Shown one piece after another: positions 50,792 to 58,734 of a stretch of 64,000 bases of DNA. The stretch spans positions 249,629 through 313,628 of the forward strand of contig NZ_NNBK01000011.1 in NCBI RefSeq assembly GCF_002803075.1, in the 5' to 3' direction. Each line of letters starts with the position of its first letter. Position 1 is the first letter of the stretch. The notes under the pieces are model-generated. The model saw only the letters and a program-made list of their open reading frames with translations, was not told the DNA's origin and did no database searches. The stretch is from Streptomyces sp. CB01373. Lineage in GTDB: Bacteria; Actinomycetota; Actinomycetes; Streptomycetales; Streptomycetaceae. The position numbers and the translations under genes are program-made.

Positions 50792-52135
50792 GTGCCAGCC
50801 AGTGCGAAGAAGTCCCGGCGAGTAGCCGTTCTCGCGGATTCCGACACCCGGTGGAAATGGGGTGCGCTCACGGCGAACCGCTTGGTTTCCGCCGGTGTTT
50901 CCCCCGACTCGGGTGAACCGGACATCCGCCTCGACGGCTATCTGCTGCGGGGCCGTGCCACCCCCACCGCCCGCCAGCTCGAGGAGGTCGGCGTCCGCGC
51001 GGACCGTCTGAGCGAGGTCACCGCCGCCGAGTTCCTGCGCGAGATGGCGCGGGAGCCGTACGACGTCCTCGTGCTCGCCCTCGTCGGCGGCGGCGTCCAG
51101 GCCATGCTGCACGGACTGGCCCACGCCTGGCAGGGACGCACCGAGCGGCCCGTGGTCGTCACCGGCTACGTCGGCGTCGTCTACGAGAAGCTCACCGACG
51201 GTCTGCTGCTGCGCCACGGCGCCGACCTCGTCCTGGCCAACTCCCGTCAGGACGCGGACCGTTTCCGGGCCGTGTACGAGGGCGTGGGCGCCGACGCCTC
51301 GTCGGTGACCGAGGTGGCGCTGCCGTTCCTCGGCGGCGCCGCGCACTCCGCGGACCGGAAGGCGGACGACGACTCCTACACGGTCGTCTTCGCCGCGCAG
51401 CCGTCCGTGCCGCAGAGCCGCCAGGACCGCGTCTACCTGCTGGACCGGCTGATCGGGCACGCCCGTCGGCACCCCGGGCGCGAGGTGCTGCTCAAGCTCC
51501 GCTCCAAGCCGGGCGAGCACACCACGCACATCGAGGAACTGCCCTACCAGAAGCTGGCCCAGCGCAAGGACCTGCCCGCCAACCTCCGTCTGGTGTACGG
51601 GAACATGGGCGAGGTCCTGGACCGCACCGACCTGCTGGTCACGGTGAGTTCGACGGCCGCCCTGGAGTCCCTGCACCGGCGCATCCCCACCGTCGTCCTG
51701 ACCGACCTCGGGGTGCGGGAGGCGTACGGCAACCACCACTTCGTGGGCTCCGGCTGCCTGGCCTCCTGGGACCAACTCGACGACGGGTACGAGCCCGAAC
51801 CGGACCCGCGGTGGGTGGACCGCCAGGGCGTCGCCACCGGAGGCACGTACGAGGCGGCCTTCGACAGGGCCCGCCACCGCGTCGACGAACTGCTCGGCGC
51901 CGGTGAGCTCCCGCCGCTGAAGCCCTACTACACGCCCGTCACCGCCCCCGGCTATCTGCCCGGCATCCTCGCCCGCCACCATCTCGCCCCCGACGGCGGC
52001 CCGTTGCCGGGCGCGCCCACCGCCGACCGGGCGCCCGGCCCGGTGCGGCGGATCTTCCGCCATGCCGCCCGCGGCGCCTACCGCCACGGCGTGCAGCGCG
52101 TGGCGCCCGTGATCCGGCGGATGGGGGAGCTGTGA
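50792..52135 (+). CDS. DUF6716-type putative glycosyltransferase
   Basis: It has 447 residues. It looks like a GT-B-type protein: RRVAVLADSDTRWKWGALTANRL at the start, ALVGGGVQAMLHGLAHAW and TGYVGVVYEKLTDGLLLRHGADLVLANS in the first half, then a CDP/glycerol-transferase-like C-terminal half with VLLKLRSKPGEHTTHIEELPYQKL and DLLVTVSSTAALESLHRRIPTVVLTDLGVREAYGNHHFVGSG. The name DUF6716 is from memory. Its stop overlaps a possible GTG of the CMP-sugar synthetase gene, so it heads the precursor operon. Confidence 0.7.
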   Translation: MPASAKKSRRVAVLADSDTRWKWGALTANRLVSAGVSPDSGEPDIRLDGYLLRGRATPTARQLEEVGVRADRLSEVTAAEFLREMAREPYDVLVLALVGGGVQAMLHGLAHAWQGRTERPVVVTGYVGVVYEKLTDGLLLRHGADLVLANSRQDADRFRAVYEGVGADASSVTEVALPFLGGAAHSADRKADDDSYTVVFAAQPSVPQSRQDRVYLLDRLIGHARRHPGREVLLKLRSKPGEHTTHIEELPYQKLAQRKDLPANLRLVYGNMGEVLDRTDLLVTVSSTAALESLHRRIPTVVLTDLGVREAYGNHHFVGSGCLASWDQLDDGYEPEPDPRWVDRQGVATGGTYEAAFDRARHRVDELLGAGELPPLKPYYTPVTAPGYLPGILARHHLAPDGGPLPGAPTADRAPGPVRRIFRHAARGAYRHGVQRVAPVIRRMGEL

Positions 52136-52167
52136 GCGACCGCATCCCACCCCAAGGAGTGCAGCCC

Positions 52168-53454
52168 ATGACCGACGTCCACCCGGACGCGGGACCCGGC
52201 GCCCCGGCGCGCCGCGTGCTCGCGGTGATACCCGCGCGCGGCGGCTCCAAGGGCGTACCCGCGAAGAACCTCGCCCCCGTCGGCGGTGCCCCGCTGGTCG
52301 CCCGTGCCGTGCGCGAGTGCCGGGCGGCCCGGCTGGTGACCGACGTGGTGGTCTCCACCGACGACCAGGCCATCGCGGCCGCCGCCCGCCAGGCCGGCGC
52401 CGAGGTGGTGCTGCGGCCCGCCGCCATCGCCGGTGACACCGCCACCTCCGAGGCCGCGGTGCTGCACGCCATGGACGCGTACGAGGCACTGCACGGCGCC
52501 CCGGTGGACGTGGTGCTGCTCGTGCAGTGCACCAGCCCGTTCCTGACGAGCGAGGACGTCGACGGGGTCGCGGGCGCGGTCGTCGAGGACGGCGCCGACA
52601 CCGCGGTGACCGTGGCGCCCTTCCACGGCTTCGTGTGGCGGGACGCCGCCGACGACCCGGCGACCCACGGCACGCCGCCGGACGAGGCCGCCGCCGGTTC
52701 CCCGGCCACCGAGGGCGGCTACGGCGTCAACCACGACAAGTCCTTCCGCCCGCGCCGCCAGGACCGCCCCCAGGACCTGCTGGAGACCGGCGCCGCCTAC
52801 GCCATGGCGGCGTCCGGGTTCCGCACGCACCGGCACCGCTTCTTCGGCCGTACCGAACCGGTCCGCACCGACCCGGCGCGGGTGCTGGAGATCGACGACC
52901 CGCACGACCTGGCGCGGGCGCGGGCGCTGGCCCCGCTGTTCGACGCCGGCCGGCCGGGGGCGCTGCCGACCGCCGCCGACGTGGACGCGGTCGTACTCGA
53001 CTTCGACGGCACCCAGACCGACGACAGGGTGCTGATCGACTCCGACGGACGGGAGTTCGTCTCCGTGCACCGCGGGGACGGCCTCGGCATCGCGGCGCTG
53101 CGCGACAGCGGCCTGAGGATGCTGATCCTGTCCACGGAGCAGAACCCGGTCGTCGCCGCCCGCGCCCGCAAGCTCAGGCTTCCGGTGCTGCACGGCATCG
53201 ACCGCAAGGACCTCGCGCTGAAGCAGTGGTGCGAGGAGCAGGGCATCGCGCCCGAGCGCGTGCTCTACGTCGGCAACGACGTCAACGACCTCCCGTGCTT
53301 CTCCCTCGTGGGCTGGCCCGTGGCGGTCGCGAGCGCCCACGACGTCGTACGCGGCGCCGCACGCGCGGTCACCACCGTCCCCGGTGGCGACGGCGCGATC
53401 CGAGAGATCGCCAGCTGGATCCTCGGCCCCTCTCTCGATTCCCTCACCAAGTAA
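52168..53454 (+). CDS. CMP-nonulosonate (sialate/Kdn) cytidylyltransferase fused to KdsC-like HAD phosphatase
   Basis: It has 428 residues. Domain 1 (about 10-250) is an acylneuraminate cytidylyltransferase: VIPARGGSKGVPAKNL for CTP, VVVSTDDQAIA, LLVQCTSPFLTSED and ETGAAYAM. Domain 2 (about 270-425) is a HAD phosphatase of the KdsC/KDN-9-P type: LDFDGTQTDD with the nucleophile Asp, SVHRGDGLGI, LSTEQN and VGNDVNDLPCF. One protein could thus dephosphorylate a 9-phosphate and activate the sugar as CMP-Kdn. The ATG at 52168 with AAGGAG eight bases upstream was chosen over the overlapping GTG at 52132. Confidence 0.9.
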   Translation: MTDVHPDAGPGAPARRVLAVIPARGGSKGVPAKNLAPVGGAPLVARAVRECRAARLVTDVVVSTDDQAIAAAARQAGAEVVLRPAAIAGDTATSEAAVLHAMDAYEALHGAPVDVVLLVQCTSPFLTSEDVDGVAGAVVEDGADTAVTVAPFHGFVWRDAADDPATHGTPPDEAAAGSPATEGGYGVNHDKSFRPRRQDRPQDLLETGAAYAMAASGFRTHRHRFFGRTEPVRTDPARVLEIDDPHDLARARALAPLFDAGRPGALPTAADVDAVVLDFDGTQTDDRVLIDSDGREFVSVHRGDGLGIAALRDSGLRMLILSTEQNPVVAARARKLRLPVLHGIDRKDLALKQWCEEQGIAPERVLYVGNDVNDLPCFSLVGWPVAVASAHDVVRGAARAVTTVPGGDGAIREIASWILGPSLDSLTK

Positions 53455-53468
53455 GGACATCTCCTGCC

Positions 53469-54407
53469 ATGAGCACCAACTCCCGCATCCGCACCTTCGG
53501 TTCGCGCGAGGCCGGCCCCGGCCGCCCGGTCTACGTCACCGGTGAGATCGGCATCAACCACAACGGTGACATCGAGAACGCCTTCAAGCTGATCGACGCC
53601 GCCGCCGAGGCCGGCTGCGACGCCGTCAAGTTCCAGAAGCGCACGCCCGAGATCTGCACCCCGCGCGACCAGTGGGACATCGAGCGCGACACCCCCTGGG
53701 GCCGGATGACCTACATCGACTACCGCCACCGCGTGGAGTTCGGTGAGGACGAGTACCGCCAGATCGACGAGTACTGCCGGGAGAAGGGCATCGCCTGGTT
53801 CGCCTCCCCGTGGGACACCGAGGCCGTCGCCTTCCTGGAGAAGTTCGACGTGCCCGCCCACAAGGTGGCCTCCGCGTCCCTGACGGACGACGAACTGCTG
53901 CGCGCCCTGCGCGCGACCGGCCGCACGGTCATCCTCTCCACCGGCATGTCCACGCCCAAGCAGATACGCCACGCGGTGGAGGTGCTGGGCTCGGACAACA
54001 TCCTGCTGTGCCACGCCACGTCGACGTACCCGGCGAAGGCCGAGGAGCTGAACCTGCGCGTGATCAACACCCTGGAGAAGGAGTACCCGAACGTCCCGAT
54101 CGGCTACTCCGGCCACGAGACGGGCCTGCAGACCACGCTGGCCGCGGTCGCCCTGGGCGCCGTCTTCGTCGAGCGCCACATCACCCTGGACCGCGCCATG
54201 TGGGGCTCCGACCAGGCCGCCTCCGTCGAGCCGCAGGGCCTGCAGCGCCTGGTCCGCGACATCCGCACCATCGAGGCCTCCCTCGGCGACGGCGTCAAGA
54301 AGGTCTACGACTCCGAGCGCGGCCCGATGAAGAAGCTGCGCCGTGTCACCGGCGTCGTCGCCGAGGCGGAGATCGCCGCCGCCGCGGGCGAGCCGGTCGC
54401 GGTGTGA
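53469..54407 (+). CDS. NeuB-family nonulosonic acid synthase without SAF domain
   Basis: It has 312 residues. The NeuB barrel condenses PEP with a hexose or hexosamine: YVTGEIGINHNGDIENAFKLID, DAVKFQKRTPE, FASPWDTEAVAFLEKFDVPAHKVASASL, LSTGMST, LLCHATSTYPA, IGYSGHETGLQTT and VERHITLDRAMWGSDQAASVEP. The usual C-terminal antifreeze-like (SAF) domain of about 60 residues that closes the active site in the dimer partner is missing. With no NeuC epimerase present, the acceptor may be mannose or its 6-phosphate, giving Kdn. It is 14 bases after the cytidylyltransferase. Confidence 0.9.
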   Translation: MSTNSRIRTFGSREAGPGRPVYVTGEIGINHNGDIENAFKLIDAAAEAGCDAVKFQKRTPEICTPRDQWDIERDTPWGRMTYIDYRHRVEFGEDEYRQIDEYCREKGIAWFASPWDTEAVAFLEKFDVPAHKVASASLTDDELLRALRATGRTVILSTGMSTPKQIRHAVEVLGSDNILLCHATSTYPAKAEELNLRVINTLEKEYPNVPIGYSGHETGLQTTLAAVALGAVFVERHITLDRAMWGSDQAASVEPQGLQRLVRDIRTIEASLGDGVKKVYDSERGPMKKLRRVTGVVAEAEIAAAAGEPVAV

Positions 54408-54441
54408 GCCCCAGCCCCTTAAGACGGACGGTCCCGCGCCG

Positions 54442-55542
54442 ATGAGCCCCCGCACCCTCGCCTTCGTCGAGAGCCCGGTACAACTGCTGAACGTGCTGGA
54501 GTGGGCTCACGCCCGCGGTCATACGGCCGACCGCGCCCCCGGTCCGGGCGGGACCGCTTCCGGCGCCCGCCCGGAGTCGGGGCTCACCCTCGTCGTGCTG
54601 TCGCCGACCGATCCGATGAGCCGCGGCCAGCTGCGGCGGATGGCCCAGCTCGCCCGGGACGAGGGGCACGAGGTGCGCTGGGAGGAGGCGCGGGGCGGGG
54701 CCGGGGCGCCGCTGCGGACCATCGGCGGCCTGGCCGGGCCGCTCCGGCGGGCCGAGCGGGTCGTGATGGGGGACCCGTTCTCGCGCTATGTGCAGCTGCT
54801 GCTGACGATCACCCGGGCGCGGGAGCTCGTGGTCGTGGACGACGGCACGGCGACGATGGAGTTCGTCGGCCAGCTCGCCCGCGGCGAGCGGCTGGTGCGC
54901 TGGCACCGCAAGGGCGGCCGCCGCGGCCCGCGGGACCTCGTCCTCGGCCCGGTGTCGGCCGTCGCCCGGCGCCGGCTCACCCCTCGCGGGGAACGCCGCC
55001 GGGTGGAGGTGTTCTCGTCCATGCCGATCGACGAGACCCCGCAGGGCGTGACCGTCACCGCGAACCGCTTCGCCTGGACCCGCGCCCGCTTCGGCCCGCC
55101 CACCGTCATCGCGGGCGCCGACCTGGTCGGCACGTCACTGGTGGAGACGGGCGTCGTCGACGCCGACCGCTACGTGGACGCCGTACGGGCACTGGCCAAG
55201 GCGCACGGGGCGCTCCGCTACTTCGCCCACCGGCGCGAGAGCACCGAGAAGCTGCACCGGCTGGCCGTGGAGACGGGCCTGCAGATCGTCCGCCCCGAAC
55301 TCCCGCTGGAGCTGATCGCCCGCCGGGGCCCGATCGGCCGTACGATCCTCAGCTTCCCCTCCACCGTCGTCCACACCCTGCCGCTCGCCCTGGCCGGCAC
55401 GGAGGTGCGCGTCACGGTCTGCGACATCGACCCGAGCTGGCTGACGGCGCACGCCTCCCCGCGGGCCCAGGGCTTCCTCTCCGGCGTCACCGGCACCGCC
55501 CGTGACGTGCATCGCCTCGCCCGTACGGCCCAGACCGGCTGA
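54442..55542 (+). CDS. GT52-like / putative nonulosonate transferase
   Basis: It has 366 residues from the ATG at 54442. The start, TLAFVESPVQLLNVLEWAHARG, resembles the opening strand of GT52 and polysialyltransferase-type proteins, as do RELVVVDDGTATMEF (DDG motif) and ALRYFAHRRESTEKL (the HR/H-P type motif). FPSTVVHTLPLALAGTEVRV is equivalent to the phosphate-binding S/T segment. It is the fourth gene of the 50792-55542 operon and would use the CMP-sugar made by its neighbours. A hairpin follows immediately. Confidence 0.7.
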   Translation: MSPRTLAFVESPVQLLNVLEWAHARGHTADRAPGPGGTASGARPESGLTLVVLSPTDPMSRGQLRRMAQLARDEGHEVRWEEARGGAGAPLRTIGGLAGPLRRAERVVMGDPFSRYVQLLLTITRARELVVVDDGTATMEFVGQLARGERLVRWHRKGGRRGPRDLVLGPVSAVARRRLTPRGERRRVEVFSSMPIDETPQGVTVTANRFAWTRARFGPPTVIAGADLVGTSLVETGVVDADRYVDAVRALAKAHGALRYFAHRRESTEKLHRLAVETGLQIVRPELPLELIARRGPIGRTILSFPSTVVHTLPLALAGTEVRVTVCDIDPSWLTAHASPRAQGFLSGVTGTARDVHRLARTAQTG

Positions 55543-55561
55543 ACGCCCCTCCGGGGCGTTC
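55541..55561 (+). terminator. hairpin ending the nonulosonic-acid operon
   Basis: GAACGCCCC and GGGGCGTTC pair around TCC, starting within the stop codon region of the preceding gene. Confidence 0.65.
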
Positions 55562-55884
55562 CGGGGCGGCTCCGAGGGGCCCGGAGGGGACGGGAGCCCC
55601 ACGGACGGCCGTCCGCCAGGTGAACATTGCGGGCGTGGTTCCCGTGGGACGTGGTATGCGTGGAGAAAAGAACAAATGGGGCGGGGTGCCAGGGGCGTGA
55701 CGTGAGCCACTCCCCCCGGGGCCCCGTGATCCGCTCGGCCGGCGAAGGCGGGCGAGTTTACCCATCCCAGTCGATACGTATGCGCCGGGCGGTCACCTTT
55801 CCTTCCCCTAACGGGTTGAACTTTTGTTGATCGAGGGTCAGTTGACCACCCCGGCGTCCTACCCTTCAGAGGGTGAAGCAACTG
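55562..55884. other. non-coding gap before amidohydrolase gene
   Basis: About 320 bases with no gene that I can support. It is GC-rich at the left, then becomes AT-richer near 55741-55835, where three GTTGA words (55815, 55826, 55841) precede the next gene. TTGACC at 55842-55847 is the best -35 candidate but no properly spaced -10 box is seen. Confidence 0.5.
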
Positions 55885-57123
55885 ATGTCCCCAGAGTCCG
55901 AGGCCGATCTCCCCGCTGATGCCACCGCGGAAGCCGCCCTTCCCGGCACCCTGCCGGAGGCGCTGTACGCCGAGCTCGTCGCGTTCCGGCGCGACCTGCA
56001 CATGCACCCCGAGCTCGGCAACCAGGAGTTCCGTACCACCGCCGCGATCAAGGAGCGGCTGGAGGAGGCCGGGCTCGCGCCGCGGGTCCTGCCGGCCGGG
56101 ACCGGGCTCGTCTGCGACATCGGGGGCGATCCCGGTGGCGGGGGGCCGGGTGTGCTCGCCCTGCGCGCCGACATCGACGCCCTGCCCATCCCCGACACCA
56201 AGAGCGAGATCCCGTACCGCTCCACCGTGCCCGACCGCGCCCACGCCTGCGGGCACGACGTGCACACCTCCGTCGTCCTCGGTGCAGGACTGGTCCTCGC
56301 GGACCTGCACCGGCGGGGGCTGCTGCCGCGGCCCGTGCGGCTGATCTTCCAGCCCGCGGAGGAGGTGCTGCCCGGCGGCGCCGCCGAGGTCATCAAGAGC
56401 GGCGCGCTGGACGGAGTGAGCCGGATCGTCGCCGTGCACTGCGACCCCCGGGTCGACGCCGGCCGGATCGGACTGCGCCAGGGACCCATCACCTCCGCCT
56501 GCGACCGGCTGGAGGTCATGCTGGACGGCCCCGGCGGGCACACCGCGCGACCGCACCTGACGACGGACCTCGTCACCGCCGCCGCCCGGGTGGTCACCGA
56601 CGTGCCCGCGCTCGTCGGACGGCGGGTCGACACCCGCGCCGGGCTCGCCGTGACCTGGGGGCGAATCGAGTCCGGGCACGCCCCGAACGTGGTCCCGCAG
56701 CACGCCGAACTCGCCGGGACGGTCCGCTGCCTGGACATCCACGCCTGGCGGCAGGCGCCCGACATCGTGGTCGCCGCGATCGACGAGGTCGCCAACCTGC
56801 ACAAGGCCAAGTCCGAGATCAACTACGTGCGCGGGGTGCCGCCGGTCGTCAACGAACCGGTGGTGACCGAACTGCTGCGCGAGGCGATGACCGCCCGGCG
56901 CGGCGCCGCCGCCGTGGAGGACACCGAGCAGAGCCTCGGCGGCGAGGACTTCTCCTGGTACCTGGAGAACGTGCCCGGCGCGATGGCCCGGCTCGGGGTC
57001 CGCACCCCGGGCGAGCGGACCGTGCGCGACCTGCACCAGGGCGACTTCGACGCCGACGAGTCCGCCATCAGGGTGGGCGTGGAGCTGTTCACCGCCGCCG
57101 CCCTGCTGCACCCGACGCACTGA
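55885..57123 (+). CDS. M20-family amidohydrolase (M20D, aminoacylase/IAA-amino acid hydrolase type)
   Basis: It has 412 residues from ATG 55885 with GAGGG about eleven bases upstream; an in-frame GTG at 55873 is the alternative. M20D landmarks: FRRDLHMHPELGNQEFRT, LRADIDALPI, HACGHDVHTSVVLG (metal Cys and His), IFQPAEEVLPGGA (catalytic Glu), AVHCDPRVDAGRIG, GGEDFSWYLENVPGAMARLG and the final DLHQGDFDADE histidine. It hydrolyses an N-acyl amino acid or similar amide in the cytoplasm. It stands alone between two operons. Confidence 0.92.
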   Translation: MSPESEADLPADATAEAALPGTLPEALYAELVAFRRDLHMHPELGNQEFRTTAAIKERLEEAGLAPRVLPAGTGLVCDIGGDPGGGGPGVLALRADIDALPIPDTKSEIPYRSTVPDRAHACGHDVHTSVVLGAGLVLADLHRRGLLPRPVRLIFQPAEEVLPGGAAEVIKSGALDGVSRIVAVHCDPRVDAGRIGLRQGPITSACDRLEVMLDGPGGHTARPHLTTDLVTAAARVVTDVPALVGRRVDTRAGLAVTWGRIESGHAPNVVPQHAELAGTVRCLDIHAWRQAPDIVVAAIDEVANLHKAKSEINYVRGVPPVVNEPVVTELLREAMTARRGAAAVEDTEQSLGGEDFSWYLENVPGAMARLGVRTPGERTVRDLHQGDFDADESAIRVGVELFTAAALLHPTH

Positions 57124-57243
57124 TCCGGCCGGCGAAGGGGCGCCCGGAAGGTGCCCCTTCCTCCGGTCGTGTCACCCGTCCCCGTCCCGGGCCCCGCGAA
57201 TCACCCCCTGTCGGCACGGTTCGGTAACGCCGGGTTCAACCCC

Positions 57244-57273
57244 GTTTCCCTCGGCCTCTACGCGCGTTACTGT
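57244..57273 (+). promoter_or_regulatory. promoter with CTACGCGCGTTAC operator, bmpA copy 1
   Basis: TCTACGCGCGTTAC (57257-57270) is followed directly by TACTGT (57268-57273), a good -10 box. GTTTCC (57244-57249) stands at -35 distance. The same layout is repeated before the second BmpA gene. Confidence 0.6.
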
Positions 57274-57352
57274 GCGCCGGAATCGCCACCAGCGGCGGCT
57301 CATGGGGAAAGCGGGCCGGCGACGGTGCCGTGGGCAAGAAGGGGTGCTTGCT

Positions 57353-58432
57353 GTGCGTCTGAACTCATCGAGGACCAGGTTCTCCCGAGCCGCGGTGACC
57401 GTAGCGGTCATCGCTCTCGCGGCCGCCGGGTGCGGCAAGTCCAGCAACGACTCGTCCGGCGGCGGCGGCGGCTCCGACGCGTCCGGCGCGTACTCCGGCA
57501 AGGGCATAGGCCTGGCGTACGACATCGGCGGCAAGGGCGACCAGTCCTTCAACGACGCCGCTTTCTCCGGTTTCGAGAAGGCCGAGAGCGAGTTCAAGAT
57601 CGGCGGCCGGGACGTCGAGCCGAACGACAGCGAGTCCGACGCCGACAAGATCCAGCGCCTCGAACAGCTCGCCAAGGCCGGTTACAACCCGATCATCGGG
57701 GTCGGCTTCGTGTACGGCCCGGCGGTCAAGGCGGTCGCCGCCAAGTTCCCGAAGACGACCTTCGGCATCATCGACGACGAGACCGTGAAGGCCGACAACG
57801 TCGCCGACATGGTCTTCCACGAGGAGCAGGCCTCCTACCTCGCCGGTGTCGCCGCCGCCAAGGCCACCAAGAAGAACCACATCGGGTTCATCGGCGGTGT
57901 GGACATCCCGCTCATCCACAAGTTTGAGGCGGGTTACGTCCAGGGTGCCCAGTCGGTCAACCCGAAGATCAAGATCGAGAAGCAGTACCTGACGCAGACC
58001 CCGCAGGAGGGCGGCTTCTCCAGCCCCGACAAGGGTGAGAGCGCCACCAACGGCCAGATCGACGCCGGCGCCGACGTCGTCTACCACGCGGCCGGCCTGT
58101 CCGGTCAGGGCGTCATCAAGTCCGCCGCCGCGCACAAGGTGTGGGCGATCGGCGTCGACTCCGACCAGTACCAGCAGAGCTCCCTGGACAAGTACAAGGA
58201 GTGGATCCTCGGCTCGGCCCTGAAGAACGTCGGCGGCGCGGTCTACGAGCTGACCAAGTCCGTCGTCGACGGCAAGCCGCTGTCCGGCGAGGTGCGCGGC
58301 GACCTGAAGTCGGGCGGCGTGGGCTTCGCCGACTCCAACCCGAAGTACAAGGCCATGAAGGACGTCGTCGCCGCCGTCGACAAGGCCAAGCAGGACATCA
58401 TCGACGGCAAGGTCACCATCAAGACCCAGTGA
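57353..58432 (+). CDS. BmpA/PnrA-family nucleoside-binding lipoprotein (copy 1)
   Basis: It has 359 residues. The lipoprotein signal ends in the lipobox AAGC (residues about 22-25), followed by a Ser/Gly linker. The BMP domain has LAYDIGGKGDQSFNDAAFSGFEKA, IIGVGFVYGPAVKAVAAKFPKTTFGIIDD, HEEQASYLAGVAAA, IGFIGGVDIPLIHKFEAGYVQGA and WAIGVDSDQY. PnrA/BmpA proteins bind purine nucleosides and feed Nup-type importers such as the one downstream. The GTG at 57353 has AAGAAGGGG about eight bases upstream. The next gene is a tandem paralogue. Confidence 0.92.
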   Translation: MRLNSSRTRFSRAAVTVAVIALAAAGCGKSSNDSSGGGGGSDASGAYSGKGIGLAYDIGGKGDQSFNDAAFSGFEKAESEFKIGGRDVEPNDSESDADKIQRLEQLAKAGYNPIIGVGFVYGPAVKAVAAKFPKTTFGIIDDETVKADNVADMVFHEEQASYLAGVAAAKATKKNHIGFIGGVDIPLIHKFEAGYVQGAQSVNPKIKIEKQYLTQTPQEGGFSSPDKGESATNGQIDAGADVVYHAAGLSGQGVIKSAAAHKVWAIGVDSDQYQQSSLDKYKEWILGSALKNVGGAVYELTKSVVDGKPLSGEVRGDLKSGGVGFADSNPKYKAMKDVVAAVDKAKQDIIDGKVTIKTQ

Positions 58433-58462
58433 CCGCGCCGTCGGGCCGCAAGCACTGGCTGA

Positions 58463-58493
58463 AAGGCCCCGGACCGTACCGGTCCGGGGCCTT
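58463..58493 (+). terminator. hairpin between the two bmpA genes
   Basis: A perfect 14-bp stem (58463-58476 / 58480-58493) with a three-base loop begins 30 bases after the first bmpA stop. The rest of the 302-base gap (58494-58734) holds the next promoter and no recognisable gene. Confidence 0.75.
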
Positions 58494-58653
58494 CCCGCGT
58501 CCCGGTGCCGGCGTGCGGCGCGCATGCCCGCCGTGACGGGGCGGCCACGGCCCGCCAGGACGGGGGCCGGTGGGAGTCCCCGGCGTGTGCCCGCGCCGGG
58601 CCAGATTGGAACCGAAGGATCAAAACGGTCGGATAACACTCTGGCAAGGAGGG

Positions 58654-58683
58654 GTTTTCCGCCATGTCTACGCGCGTTACGCT
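58654..58683 (+). promoter_or_regulatory. promoter with CTACGCGCGTTAC operator, bmpA copy 2
   Basis: TCTACGCGCGTTAC (58667-58680) overlaps the -10 box TACGCT (58678-58683), with GTTTTC (58654-58659) at -35 distance. It aligns base for base in layout with the site at 57244-57273. Confidence 0.6.
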
Positions 58684-58734
58684 GCGGCGGAACCAGCGCC
58701 TGGTATGGGCGCTTGCACGAAGGAGTCTCGTTCC

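Noticed and set aside
55815..55845. Three GTTGA words before the amidohydrolase gene as a possible regulator array
   Set aside because: Spacing is irregular (11 and 15 bases) and the word is too short to be significant without comparative data.
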